From the NCBI RefSeq assembly GCF_013377885.1, contig NZ_JABKAU010000039.1, positions 1 through 34,781 of the forward strand: a stretch of 34,781 nucleotides of DNA. The letters run 5' to 3'. The DNA is from Hymenobacter lapidiphilus. GTDB lineage: Bacteria; Bacteroidota; Bacteroidia; Cytophagales; Hymenobacteraceae. Position numbers and translations under genes: made by a program. Of this stretch, positions 15,058-23,152 are shown piece after piece. How positions within the stretch are numbered: the stretch's first letter is position 1; every line of letters starts with the position of its first letter. The notes under the pieces are model-generated. The model was given only the letters and a program-made list of their open reading frames with translations, had not been told where the DNA came from and ran no database searches.

Positions 15058-15393
15058 TTACTGCTCGCCCCAAGACGCGGGAACCGCTGCCGGGAACACC
15101 GGTCGAAAAAAGCTGCGCTCATAGCTCAGAATACAGCGGGTGTCGTCGGCGTAGCGGAACGCCGCCTGACAGGCCGGATCCTGCTGCGAGCGCAGCCGGT
15201 AGTCCTCGTACGCCGCCAGGCTCTCAAACGTAAAAAGGGCCAGGGCCACATTATTGGCCCCTTCGCCAGGCAAAAAGTAGCCGTGATGCTGCCCGCCATA
15301 CTTCGCCACTAGGGGCAGCCATTGCCGGCCGTACTGTTCAAACTCGGGCAGTTTGGTGGGGTCCAGGATGTAGCGGATATAAACGGTGATCAT
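15058..15393 (-). CDS. NIPSNAP family protein, 111 aa
   Basis: NIPSNAP-family (dimeric alpha/beta-barrel) features are present: MITVYIRYILDPTKLPEFEQY at the start, the WLPLVAKYGGQHHGYFLPGE segment, then ALFTFESLAAYEDYR and a QDPACQAAFRYAD region. NIPSNAP proteins are small cytoplasmic proteins whose biochemical role in bacteria is unclear. The length is normal for the family. It is bracketed by repeat copies 6 and 7 and is convergent with the lipoprotein gene. Confidence 0.9.
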   Translation of the reverse strand: MITVYIRYILDPTKLPEFEQYGRQWLPLVAKYGGQHHGYFLPGEGANNVALALFTFESLAAYEDYRLRSQQDPACQAAFRYADDTRCILSYERSFFRPVFPAAVPASWGEQ

Positions 15394-15470
15394 CGGGTCC
15401 GGTAGAGAGGTGTGGAGGGAAGTTGACCCTGTTATAACGAAAAGACAATTTTATGGCTTATTTGCTTGAA

Positions 15471-15489
15471 GCACCGTTTTGCTGAACGG
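15471..15489 (-). repeat. Dispersed intergenic repeat, copy 7 (orientation A)
   Basis: GCACCGTTTTGCTGAACGG is a core-only copy; copy 4 has the related CCACCGTTTCGCTGAACGG. It lies 16 bp before the GTG start of the lipoprotein gene at 15,505, so it probably overlaps that gene's promoter. Confidence 0.6.
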
Positions 15490-15504
15490 GTGCTACCTTG
15501 AGTT

Positions 15505-16554
15505 GTGCATGCCCCTCGTTACCCTCTCACTTGCTCCTCTCGCTTTAGTCGGGCCCCGCTGCCGGCCGGAACCGCGCCGCTCTTGGTTGGGGTGTTGCTG
15601 AGCGCCTGCACCGGGCCCGCCCCCGCGCCCTTGCCTGGCCACATCCTACGCTGGACCGGCCTCGGCACCGACCCGCACGCGTGGGTGTATGTCCCCGGGT
15701 CCCGCACCCAAACGGCGGTCGCGCTGGGCCGCGGCCAGGAGGCCGAGTACAGCGGCTTCAAGTGGCTGAACACGGAACCGGCCTTGCTGGGCATGGAACG
15801 GCACCTCGGGCCCACCCCCGCCGCCGACCGCTACCGCGTGGCCCGCTTCTCCTCGGCAGGGCAATTGCTCGAACGCGGGTACGAGGCGCCCGTCGGCGAA
15901 CAGGCATGGCCTGCTTCCCCATCCCGCGACGACCGATATTGGTTGATTTTCAGCAAGTCCCTCCACAACGATGACCCCTTGGCCGCCCTCATGCCTGTGG
16001 TGGCGCTGACCGTCTTGGACCGGCACTGCCCCGACAAAACGGTGCGCCTAAGTGGGTTTGGACAACTGCCCAACCTAGAATTAAATGAGTCCCCGTGGCT
16101 GTGCCGCGGGTACCGGTTTGTGTATAGCCTCGAGTACAGCACCCAAGTCCAAATAGTGGGGAGGCCGACGACACGTTTCCAGGGGGCCCCGGCCGGGGTG
16201 TACCTGTACGACGTGGCCAAAGGCCAGCGCCGGCTGCTGGTGCCGGGCGGGCGCGGGGCCGTGGCCTCCCCGGTTGCCTACGGCGTGGCCTACGAAAAAG
16301 ACCACGCCGTGCGGGTGCTCGACCTGACCACGGGTCTGGACCGCACCGTCTACCGCAGTTCCCCGCGTGAGCGGCTGCAAGGCCTGCACTGGACGCCCGA
16401 CGGCACGCGCTTGTACTTCGCCTACACGCGGTACTGGGGCCCCGCTGCGTGGGGTTTGTTTACCACCGGCGAAAAATTAATCGAGTGCTCAACTGGCAAA
16501 GAGCGACCGTTTCTCGGCCTCCAACTCGGGTTTACATCTTACTCGTGGAGGTGA
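15505..16554 (+). CDS. Hypothetical lipoprotein with WD40-like repeats, 349 aa
   Basis: A GTG start at 15,505 gives a long n-region and a lipoprotein signal ending LLVGVLLSAC (Cys at residue 35). The body has WD/PD40-type segments: VYLYDVAKGQRRLLVPGG, AVRVLDLTTGLDRTVYRS, LHWTPDGTRLYFAYTRY. These suggest a beta-propeller of five or six blades as in TolB-like or PD40 proteins. It is probably periplasmic or attached to the outer membrane. No catalytic motif is visible. It is flanked by repeat copies 7 and 8. An ATG-based start would lose the signal peptide, which favours GTG. Confidence 0.7.
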   Translation: MHAPRYPLTCSSRFSRAPLPAGTAPLLVGVLLSACTGPAPAPLPGHILRWTGLGTDPHAWVYVPGSRTQTAVALGRGQEAEYSGFKWLNTEPALLGMERHLGPTPAADRYRVARFSSAGQLLERGYEAPVGEQAWPASPSRDDRYWLIFSKSLHNDDPLAALMPVVALTVLDRHCPDKTVRLSGFGQLPNLELNESPWLCRGYRFVYSLEYSTQVQIVGRPTTRFQGAPAGVYLYDVAKGQRRLLVPGGRGAVASPVAYGVAYEKDHAVRVLDLTTGLDRTVYRSSPRERLQGLHWTPDGTRLYFAYTRYWGPAAWGLFTTGEKLIECSTGKERPFLGLQLGFTSYSWR

Positions 16555-16556
16555 AA

Positions 16557-16595
16557 GGCTCCTTTGCCTGAACAGGCCTCGTTTACCTTCCGCCC
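16557..16595 (-). repeat. Dispersed intergenic repeat, copy 8 (orientation A)
   Basis: GGCTCCTTTGCCTGAACAGG is followed by CCTCGTTTACCTTCCGCCC. It includes the outer element (AAAGGAGC on the opposite strand) as well as the GTTTACCTTC element. It starts 2 bp after the lipoprotein stop. Confidence 0.65.
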
Positions 16596-16643
16596 TTTTC
16601 ATAGATGTCTCATTTACTAATTGACCAGTTTGGGAAATCTTTG

Positions 16644-16661
16644 TTTCGTTTATTTCGTTTA
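16644..16661 (+). promoter_or_regulatory. Tandem TTTCGTTTA, possible operator of the toxin-antitoxin operon
   Basis: TTTCGTTTA occurs twice without a gap (16,644-16,652 and 16,653-16,661), ending 5 bp before the ATG of the antitoxin gene. Toxin-antitoxin operons are usually autoregulated by the antitoxin binding such repeats over the promoter and start, so this is the natural operator candidate. Confidence 0.5.
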
Positions 16662-16666
16662 GCTTT

Positions 16667-17137
16667 ATGAACGCTAATCGAACTGTTATGGAAGCTATTC
16701 TCGAGAGACCATCCCTACGGGACCAAAAAGTGGCGGGAGCCTCGCTCGCGCATTTTGCCCAAGCCATCAAGAAAAGGCGGTCGCAAGCAGTCACCATTCG
16801 GCTGCAGGAAAGTGAGGTAGCCATTGCCATCCCCCGCAAGGCGTTGGAATTGCTGGAGTTTATCCTCTCCAGCATGGCCCAGGGCAAGGCCTTGTCGTTG
16901 ATTCCCTCCGATTCGGAACTCAGCACCCAGCAAGCGGCCGACATGCTCAACGTCTCCCGCCCCCACTTGGTCAAGCTCGTGGAACACGGCGCCCTGCCGT
17001 TTAAAAAAGTGGGGAGCCACCGCCGGATTCAACTGGCCGACTTGCTCGCCTATGAAGCCCGCCAAGCGGACCAACAGGCCCAGCACCTGCACTTCCTGGC
17101 CCAACAAGCCCAAGAGCTTAACCTGGGCTACGAATGA
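16667..17137 (+). CDS. Antitoxin with excisionase-type HTH domain, 156 aa
   Basis: Residues about 85-130 are a MerR/excisionase-type helix-turn-helix (STQQAADMLNVSRPHLVKLV, then KKVGSHRRIQLADLLAYE), the HTH_17 pattern of antitoxins that pair with PIN toxins. Residues 1-80 form a separate domain with TIRLQESEVAIAIPRKALEL. The stop overlaps the ATG of the PIN gene by 4 bp (ATGA), the usual coupling of antitoxin to toxin. It probably neutralises the PIN toxin and represses the operon via the tandem motif at 16,644. It lies between repeat copies 8 and 9. Confidence 0.85.
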   Translation: MNANRTVMEAILERPSLRDQKVAGASLAHFAQAIKKRRSQAVTIRLQESEVAIAIPRKALELLEFILSSMAQGKALSLIPSDSELSTQQAADMLNVSRPHLVKLVEHGALPFKKVGSHRRIQLADLLAYEARQADQQAQHLHFLAQQAQELNLGYE

Positions 17138-17703
17138 TTCATTCGGCCCGGTTCGTTGCCGTCTTGGACGCCTGTGTACTCTATCCCGCGCCGATCCGGG
17201 ACTTGTTGCTGCACTTGGCCGCGGCGCACCTCTACACGCCAAAGTGGACGTCGACCATACACGCCGAATGGATTCGGAACCTGCTGCTCAACCGACCCGA
17301 CCTGCGCGCCGACCAACTGGAGAGGACCAAGGCCGCCATGTGCGCGGCCTTTCCCGACGCGGAAGTGGTACACTTTGAGCCCCTTATCGAAGGCCTCACG
17401 TTGCCCGACGCGGACGACCGGCATTTGTTGGCCGCCGCCATTCGGTGCCAGGCCGACGTGATTGTCACAGCTAACTTGAAGGATTTCCCGGCCGCGGCTC
17501 TCCGCCCGTACGACGTGGAAGCCCAGCACCCGGATGCTTTCGTGGCTAATCTGATCGACCTGAACCCCAAAAAAGCGGTGGAAGCCTTTCTGCTGCTGGT
17601 TGCCCGACTGAAAAACCCGCCCCGCACCGCCCATCAGATTCTGGACAACCTCCGAAAGGTGGAAATGAGGTCTACAGCTGACAAGCTGAGTAATCTGCTG
17701 TAG
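17134..17703 (+). CDS. PIN-domain toxin, 189 aa
   Basis: A PIN-domain ribonuclease: VAVLDACVLYP at residues 8-18 holds the first acidic residue (D12), E45 follows in TIHAEW, and the C-terminal acidic cluster is PDADDRHLLAAAIRCQADVI (residues 91-110) with N114 and D117 in TANLKDFP. This is the complete set expected for a Mg-dependent RNase such as VapC-like toxins. The length is longer than short VapC (about 130) because of a C-terminal extension, as in the PIN_3 type. Expression is coupled to the antitoxin by the 4-bp overlap. Confidence 0.88.
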   Translation: MIHSARFVAVLDACVLYPAPIRDLLLHLAAAHLYTPKWTSTIHAEWIRNLLLNRPDLRADQLERTKAAMCAAFPDAEVVHFEPLIEGLTLPDADDRHLLAAAIRCQADVIVTANLKDFPAAALRPYDVEAQHPDAFVANLIDLNPKKAVEAFLLLVARLKNPPRTAHQILDNLRKVEMRSTADKLSNLL

Positions 17704-17714
17704 TGGCTATTATT

Positions 17715-17734
17715 GAGACCGTTTTCGTGAACAG
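17715..17734 (-). repeat. Dispersed intergenic repeat, copy 9 (orientation A)
   Basis: GAGACCGTTTTCGTGAACAG is an intact core copy, 11 bp after the toxin stop and 28 bp before the next ATG (17,763). Its position implies it lies over the promoter of the next gene or in the 3' end of the TA mRNA. Confidence 0.75.
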
Positions 17735-17762
17735 TAGTCTACACCTTGATACTTCGACATCA

Positions 17763-18122
17763 ATGAAGCGCCACGCCGCACAAGGGTACATGACCTCTTT
17801 CTTTACTGTTTTGCGCCCCGTTGCAAGCGTACTGCTCGGGTTTTTGGTCCTCGTGCTTCTGGCGTACGGGTACATCGCGTGGTGGAGTCCGGAGGCGATT
17901 TCGGGCGGACGCAACGCGCGCAATGCGCACCGAGTGCGGCCCGGCATGCGCTCGAGTCAGGCCCGGGCCATCATGGGGCCGGCCGAACGGACCACGTCCT
18001 CGTCGAACCCCGGCGACGGACGCACCATTTACGTCTACACGCCGCCGCCTTTCGCCTCGGACGCCATCTACTTGGCCGTGGGCCCTGACAGCACGGTCAT
18101 AGGCATCTCCCACGGCGACTAA
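17763..18122 (+). CDS. BamE/SmpA-like small membrane protein, 119 aa
   Basis: The ATG at 17,763 gives an N-terminal segment with one membrane span (VASVLLGFLVLVLLAYGYIA, about residues 19-38). The rest (VRPGMRSSQARAIMGPAERT, then FASDAIYLAVGPDSTVIGIS) follows the pattern VxxGMsxxqvxxilGpP of the BamE/SmpA fold. Such domains occur in outer-membrane assembly factors and in unrelated small proteins. There is no lipobox. It is a one-gene unit between repeat copies 9 and 10. Confidence 0.65.
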   Translation: MKRHAAQGYMTSFFTVLRPVASVLLGFLVLVLLAYGYIAWWSPEAISGGRNARNAHRVRPGMRSSQARAIMGPAERTTSSSNPGDGRTIYVYTPPPFASDAIYLAVGPDSTVIGISHGD

Positions 18123-18130
18123 CGGTAAAT

Positions 18131-18172
18131 GAACGCTCGTTTGTTTGAACAACGTGCGTTCACCCTCGGACC
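18131..18172 (-). repeat. Dispersed intergenic repeat, copy 10 (orientation A, long form)
   Basis: This long copy shows AACGCTC, a 15-nt loop, then GTGCGTT, then CACCCTCGGACC. The two arms pair at 6 of 7 positions, and the loop length equals that in copy 17 at 33,706-33,734. It starts 9 bp after the BamE-like stop and ends 7 bp before the DUF3616 stop. Confidence 0.7.
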
Positions 18173-18178
18173 ATCTAT

Positions 18179-19336
18179 TTACTTGCTCCTCGGTGGGCTT
18201 TTCACGGGCCGATCCTTTTCAGCGGCGGCGGGCGCTTCGGCCAGTGGGTAGCGGTCGATAACCACTTGATGGGGGCCGGGCTTGCGCGCATCGGCAGGGC
18301 TGTCGAAGACCACGAGCAGGTGCTGGTCGTCGAGCAAGGCCATGCCTTCGGCCTTGTCCTGGCCGGCGGTGGGGCCATGGCCGTGGGGCACGTCGAAAAG
18401 GCGGCGCACTCGTTTGGCGTCACTCAGGCTGTCGGCCGCTTGCCGCGTGGCGTTGGGCCAGCGGTACACGGCAATGGTGCCGTCGAGGTCCATGGTGGGG
18501 CCGGCCAGCACCAACAGGTCGGCCCCGCACAGGCGCAGTTCGCGCACGCCCATGCCGCCCAAGTCCAAAAAGTGCTTGCGGTACTGCTTTTCGGCCGCGC
18601 CGGGCACGGCGTGCAGGCGCAGGCGACCGGGCTTGTCTTCTTCCACGCGCAGCTCCAGCACCACGGCCCAACCGCGGAGCACGGGCCCGCGCAGGCCCAC
18701 AAACACGTGGCTGCCCGACGATACCGACAGGCCTTCGATGTCGAACCCGTTGTCTTTGCCGGGGATGGATAGAAACGGCTTCAGGTGTGGGTCGTGGGCC
18801 AGGGCGTCGAGCAGTTCGTTGCTTTCATCGGTGCCGCGCAGCTGGGCGGCGTGTAGCGTCTGGGTGGGGTCGGTGGGGTGCGGGGCTTTTTTATGCAGCT
18901 CAAAATTGCCGGTGGCGGGGTTGCGCAGCAGCGGGATGCGGGCCAGCAGGTTGCGGTTGGGCGCTGCTTTCACCTTGGCCAGGCGCGCAAGCTGCTCGGC
19001 GGTGTCGGCCCCTTCTTTTTCGGGTTTTTTCCGGTTGAGGCTGTGCGAGCCGACCAGCCAGAGGTAATGGCCGTCGGTGGCCATGCCTTCGATATCAATT
19101 TCGGCGTCTTCGCCGCTGGGCAAGTCCAGCAAATCGGCCAGTTGGTAAGAGCAATGCTCGCCGAACGTGTGCGGGCCCGTGCGCCGCAACCGCTCCAGGC
19201 TAGTGCGTTCGTCGCAGCTCACCCACAGGTTGTCGTCGGTGAGCAGCACGGAGGAGAGGCCATCGCGCACGTGTTTCTTCGCGGCGTTGAAACTGAGCGC
19301 GGGGGTGAAATGCAGGGTGAAAGGCTGGCGGCGCAT
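18179..19336 (-). CDS. DUF3616 domain protein, 385 aa
   Basis: DUF3616-like features: VLLTDDNLWVSCDERTSLER, then GEDAEIDIEGMATDGHYLWL with the LVGSHSLNRKK continuation, GFDIEGLSVSSGSHVFVGLRGPVLRG and KAEGMALLDDQHLLVVFDSP near the end. These are beta-propeller-like repeats. The start at 19,336 (MRRQPFTLHF) is chosen because the upstream frame to 19,672 runs through non-coding sequence and lacks domain character. There is no signal peptide. The function of the family is unknown. It is bracketed by repeat copies 10 and 11. Confidence 0.85.
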   Translation of the reverse strand: MRRQPFTLHFTPALSFNAAKKHVRDGLSSVLLTDDNLWVSCDERTSLERLRRTGPHTFGEHCSYQLADLLDLPSGEDAEIDIEGMATDGHYLWLVGSHSLNRKKPEKEGADTAEQLARLAKVKAAPNRNLLARIPLLRNPATGNFELHKKAPHPTDPTQTLHAAQLRGTDESNELLDALAHDPHLKPFLSIPGKDNGFDIEGLSVSSGSHVFVGLRGPVLRGWAVVLELRVEEDKPGRLRLHAVPGAAEKQYRKHFLDLGGMGVRELRLCGADLLVLAGPTMDLDGTIAVYRWPNATRQAADSLSDAKRVRRLFDVPHGHGPTAGQDKAEGMALLDDQHLLVVFDSPADARKPGPHQVVIDRYPLAEAPAAAEKDRPVKSPPRSK

Positions 19337-19480
19337 GGGGTAGGGAGCAGCGAGGAAAGTCAGAACAACGGGCGGGCGCTGGGCAAACGGAGAATGGCGC
19401 GAGGGGGTTGGCGAGCGGCAGCTAAGGCCCCATGGAAACCTCGCTGCATTTGCTATTACACAATCTAAGGCGCCTTTTGT

Positions 19481-19502
19481 CGTTTGGACCTTTTTCGTGA
19501 AC
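19481..19502 (-). repeat. Dispersed intergenic repeat, copy 11 (orientation A)
   Basis: CGTTTGGACCTTTTTCGTGAAC holds the TTTCGTGAAC core. It lies 144 bp upstream of the DUF3616 start and 5 bp before the stop of the next minus-strand gene. It is the last copy in orientation A. Confidence 0.65.
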
Positions 19503-19506
19503 TTGG

Positions 19507-19941
19507 TTACTTGGTCTGCCGGGCACCCATCCGCACCCCTGTGGCCGGTTCTGCGCTCTGGGAAAGCTGTTCTTTTGAAAAGAATTTTTCCTTTATCACC
19601 TCCCAATTGGATTTGAATTCGGACAGGGAGCGGATTTGTAGGGGGTGTTTTCCAGGCCGGAAAATGCGACACTTGAAATGAACCCGCTTCTTGGCGTAAT
19701 CCACGGCGAAACTATACGACGCGGAATCCATGCGTTGGTCATGGGACGCGCTTGAAAAGCTGCGCGGCGGGCCATATTTGGCCGTTAAGGTGTCGTTGTT
19801 GCGGACGAAGGCTTTTATCACGGTGTACTCCCGCTCGACTTCCTCGTCCTCGTTGAAAAACGTGTCCACCAATCCCAAGGCGAACACGACGGCGATGAGC
19901 CAGGCATATACTTTTAGCTTTGAGGCAATCACGTGGTGCAT
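19507..19941 (-). CDS. Hypothetical membrane-anchored protein, 144 aa
   Basis: The start at 19,941 gives MHHVIASKLKVYAWLIAVVF, with one membrane span to about residue 25; a start at 19,962 would add seven more residues. The body includes EREYTVIKAFVRNNDTLTAK, GPPRSFSSASHDQRM, then SYSFAVDYAKKRVHFKCRIF, a mix that hints at a Coa1-like or BamE-like fold but is not diagnostic. It probably faces the periplasm. Stop context touches repeat copy 11. Function unknown. Confidence 0.6.
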   Translation of the reverse strand: MHHVIASKLKVYAWLIAVVFALGLVDTFFNEDEEVEREYTVIKAFVRNNDTLTAKYGPPRSFSSASHDQRMDSASYSFAVDYAKKRVHFKCRIFRPGKHPLQIRSLSEFKSNWEVIKEKFFSKEQLSQSAEPATGVRMGARQTK

Positions 19942-20053
19942 GATTAGTGAAAACAAGAGCAATTACGTTCTGTCTCAACGCTGGTTATATTCGTCCCCGA
20001 TCGGGGATAAAATCTGTTGCACCGCCCATTTGTACACCCGCTCGGGCGCTGCC

Positions 20054-20218
20054 ATGCTGTCCTCCCTTGCCTTATTTGTCAAGCAGCGGCGTGAACTGTT
20101 GCACAAGCAGGGTAAACCCACGCCTCGACTAGACAAAGTCAACCAAGTACTCTACCTCTTCGGCCACGGAATGGCCCCTGCTTCCCTCGACCGCACCCTG
20201 CTTGTGCAACAGCCATGA
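20054..20218 (+). CDS. Possible small leader protein, 54 aa
   Basis: The frame from the ATG at 20,054 encodes MLSSLALFVKQRRELLHKQG, then KPTPRLDKVNQVLYLFGHGM and ends LLVQQP. Its TGA overlaps the ATG of the cyclase gene by 4 bp (ATGA), so it may be cotranslated with it. No domain is recognised; it could be a leader peptide, a remnant of a lost gene, or chance. Its codons are GC-richer than the first kilobase of the cyclase gene. Confidence 0.4.
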   Translation: MLSSLALFVKQRRELLHKQGKPTPRLDKVNQVLYLFGHGMAPASLDRTLLVQQP

Positions 20219-22197
20219 GAATATTTCGAATATATATAGCACTAATTCTCCTGGTTATGGTAAAAGGACCAGGAGAATTGCTATATGCGCAATCGGACTC
20301 CACACAAGTCAACACAGTGGCGAATTCCTCTAATAGCCAAACCGCAGCCGATAGTCTTTTTAGTCTTGGCGAAAAATATGTAAATTCTCAACGATACGAG
20401 CAGTCGTTATCGCTTTTCCAAAAGAGCATTAAACTATATGGCCTCACTAATAATCACAAAAAAATAGGAGACTGCTTCAACTACATTGCAGTGATAAATT
20501 ATTTTCAGGGCGACTATTCCAAAACAATACTCTTCTCAAAGAAGAGCATTGAATCATACAAAAAAGCTAGCCATAAAAAAGGAGTGGCATCACTTCTAAA
20601 TAACATAGGCAGTGTGTATAATACCTCTGGAAACTATCTCAAAGCATTAGATTATTACAAGCAAGCTATTGTTATGTTTGAGGAAGTTGGAGAGAAGGAA
20701 AATCTGGGTGTAGCTATTCGAAACATAGGGCTGATTTACATGGAGGGTAAGGACTACAAGAATGCGATGGAATACTTTCGCAAATCTTATGCTCTTCATA
20801 GAAAGTTGAACGATCAGAAAAATATTTGCGAAACCCTAATACCAATAGGGAATGTGTATGCCAAAGAAGGAAGGTACGATCGTGCTTTCGAGAACCTTAC
20901 CAAAGCATTACAAATTGCAGATGAGGAGAAGGATAAGCAATTGCAAATCAGAGCACTCGCTAGTTTAGGTGACTTGTTCTATGGTAAGTCAGACTACAAC
21001 CGAGCATTGTCATACTACACTCGTTGCTTGGCCTATTCAAACGAAGTAGGCATATTGCAGTACCAAAGTGTATCGCAGATTGCCATTGGCGGCATTATGC
21101 ACATGTTGGGAAAGAACAGGAGTTCACTAGTGAACTGCCAGGAGGGGTTGAGATTGGCCGAAAAACTGGGGTCTATGTCCCAAAAGAAGGGGGGGTGTGA
21201 TTGCCTGTATCGGGCCCATAAGTCCTTAGGTAACCATCAGCAGGCACTGCGCTATTATGAGCAAGCCAATGCGTACGCGGACAGCTTGAACTTAGCGGAA
21301 ACATCCAATAAGATGATGGGCATGGAGTTCCAGCAGCAGCAGTTGGTCGATAGCATTGCCTACGTCAAGAAAGAATACGTCGTTCAGCTCAAGCACAAAG
21401 AGGAGGTACGGCGCAGAGAGAAGAACCGAAACATCATCGTCATCTCGCTCTGCTTTGTGCTCCTGATTGCGGCGGGCTTGTGGAATCGGCTCACCTATAC
21501 CAGGAAGTCAAAGTCGGCATTACAAACCGAGAAGGACCGGTCTGATACATTACTATTAAACATCCTTCCGGAAGAAATTGCGGAGGAACTCAAGGAGAAG
21601 GGCAAGGTGAGTGCCCGGGATTATGATCTGGTGTCGATCCTGTTCACCGACTTCAAGTCATTCACTCAGACCGCCGAGAAGATGACTCCCCAGAGCTTGG
21701 TTGAGGAGCTAAATATATGCTTCAAAGCATTCGACCTGATTACAGAGAAATACCAGATCGAGAAGATAAAAACCATAGGTGACGCCTATATGGCGGCAGG
21801 GGGCATACCTAAGGCGGACAAGGACTCAACCAGAAACATCGTGTTGGCAGGACTTGAGATGCAGGCGTTCATCAGGAATAGGGCCATCGAGGGCCACCGG
21901 ACAAATCGCCCCGCCTTTGAAATGAGACTGGGCATCCACATTGGGCCGATCGTTGCCGGGATCGTCGGGGTGAGGAAGTTCCAATACGACGTATGGGGGG
22001 ACACGGTCAATACGGCCAGCCGGATGGAGAGCAGCGGCATGGTCGGGAAAGTAAATATCAGCGAGACGCTGTACCAGATCATCAAAGACGAAGACTGCTT
22101 TTCGTTTGAATACAGAGGCTACGTCCAGGCGAAGGGCAAAGGTGAGGCAGCCATGTATTTCGTTGAGAAGTGCAGCGTAGCTCAGGTCGTGGCCTAA
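20215..22197 (+). CDS. TPR adenylate/guanylate cyclase (class III), 660 aa
   Basis: Order: signal peptide (about 1-25), about seven TPR repeats (about 45-370), a membrane span (IIVISLCFVLLIAAGLW, about 405-424) and a class III cyclase catalytic domain. In the last, metal-binding Asp residues are D479 (ILFTDFKSF) and D523 (KTIGDAYM), 44 apart as expected; the adenine-specifying pair is K519 and D596 (WGDTVNTASRME), and the transition-state Asn and Arg are N599 and R603. It therefore should make cAMP at the inner membrane with periplasmic TPRs sensing partners. The first half is markedly AT-richer than its neighbours, suggesting transfer. The 5' coding region has a strong hairpin. Confidence 0.92.
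   Translation: MRIFRIYIALILLVMVKGPGELLYAQSDSTQVNTVANSSNSQTAADSLFSLGEKYVNSQRYEQSLSLFQKSIKLYGLTNNHKKIGDCFNYIAVINYFQGDYSKTILFSKKSIESYKKASHKKGVASLLNNIGSVYNTSGNYLKALDYYKQAIVMFEEVGEKENLGVAIRNIGLIYMEGKDYKNAMEYFRKSYALHRKLNDQKNICETLIPIGNVYAKEGRYDRAFENLTKALQIADEEKDKQLQIRALASLGDLFYGKSDYNRALSYYTRCLAYSNEVGILQYQSVSQIAIGGIMHMLGKNRSSLVNCQEGLRLAEKLGSMSQKKGGCDCLYRAHKSLGNHQQALRYYEQANAYADSLNLAETSNKMMGMEFQQQQLVDSIAYVKKEYVVQLKHKEEVRRREKNRNIIVISLCFVLLIAAGLWNRLTYTRKSKSALQTEKDRSDTLLLNILPEEIAEELKEKGKVSARDYDLVSILFTDFKSFTQTAEKMTPQSLVEELNICFKAFDLITEKYQIEKIKTIGDAYMAAGGIPKADKDSTRNIVLAGLEMQAFIRNRAIEGHRTNRPAFEMRLGIHIGPIVAGIVGVRKFQYDVWGDTVNTASRMESSGMVGKVNISETLYQIIKDEDCFSFEYRGYVQAKGKGEAAMYFVEKCSVAQVVA
20234..20286 (+). other. 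Imperfect palindrome inside the cyclase signal-peptide codons
   Basis: ATTCTCCTGGT (20,245-20,255) and ACCAGGAGAAT (20,268-20,278) pair perfectly over a 12-nt loop. The pairing continues outward as ATATAGCA with TGCTATAT after a 3-nt bulge (CTA in the left arm). The complete stem is 19 bp and begins 19 nt after the start codon, so it may control translation. It is also part of the coding sequence. Confidence 0.8.
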
Positions 22198-22256
22198 TTA
22201 GGGTTGAGGTGGTCTAGTTACGCTGGACAGTTTAGGGCGTTAAGCGGAAGGAGCTG

Positions 22257-23125
22257 TTAATGAATTTGATACGGTGTCTGGTAGTCGGGGCTGGAGTGCA
22301 GCTGTTCGTAATTGTAGTAGTCGAAATAGTCGGCGACGCTGCGCTGGGCATCGGCTAGGTCAGCAAAAACAGGCCGCTCGCGGACTTCGAGTACTTCGGT
22401 TTTGAGGCGCGACCAGAGACTTTCGGCCTAGGCATTATCGTCGCAGTCGCCGCGGCTGCTCTGCGAGCGTAGCGCCTGGTGGTCGTGCAGCAGTTGCCGA
22501 TAGGCCTTGCCGCAGTACTGCCCGCCGCGGTCGGAGTGCACGAGCAGGCCCAGCGCGGGCAGCTGGGACCAAAAGGCGCGCTGCAAGGCGCTGGTCACCA
22601 GTTGCTGGGGCATCTTTGCCCCAACCTGCCAGCCCACGACCTGCTTGCTGGCCATGTCTTGAAAAGCGCACAGATAAGTCCAATCGCCGTTAGCCAGGGG
22701 CAGATATATGATGCCACGGCTGACCCAGACCCGGTTGGCCTGGACTGGCCGGGTTTGGGCTGGCCGAGCAGCCGATTCAGGGCGCAGCGCAGCCCGTGGG
22801 TCGAATCCGTGGTGCGCGGGGTAAAGGCCTTGGGCTGCAGCGCGCGCAGACCCCGGCGGCGCATGGTCGCTCGCAGACGCTGGTGGCCAACCCGGTGCCC
22901 CTTTTTGCGCAGTACTACCTGGAGGCGGCGCGTACCATAACAGCGCTTGTGCGCCCCGAAGACCTTTACCAGCGCCGTTTCCCAGGCCGGCTCCGGCTGC
23001 GTTACGGCCTGCTGTTGCGCGTGGTGCCAAGCGTAGTAGCCGCTGGCTGGCACGGCTACTACCTGGCAGAGCAGGCGCACCGGATACTGGCTCCGCTGCG
23101 CCTCGATGAAGCGGTAGCGGCGCAT
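22257..23125 (-). pseudogene. IS3 orfB-like transposase, broken
   Basis: From the ATG at 23,125 the frame gives an HTH_21 region (YRFIEAQRSQYPVRLLCQVV, RCYGTRRLQVVLRKKGHRVG). Near 22,740-22,760 the reading frame shifts. The catalytic rve domain then continues with NGDWTYLCAFQDMASKQVVG and HSDRGGQYCGKAYRQLLHDH. A TAG stop at about 22,428 interrupts the DDNA-AESLW region, and the tail FDYYNYEQLHSSPDYQ runs to TAA at 22,257. The first catalytic Asp seems lost (VSRGIIYL where VSDITYL is usual). The element cannot move by itself. Confidence 0.85.
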
Positions 23126-23152
23126 AGGGTGTCGGTCTGCGAGAGCCTGCGC

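Noticed and set aside
18179..19672. A longer DUF3616 protein starting at 19,672.
   Set aside because: The extra 112 residues overlap the next gene on the same strand and have no domain pattern. The ATG at 19,336 directly precedes the conserved part.
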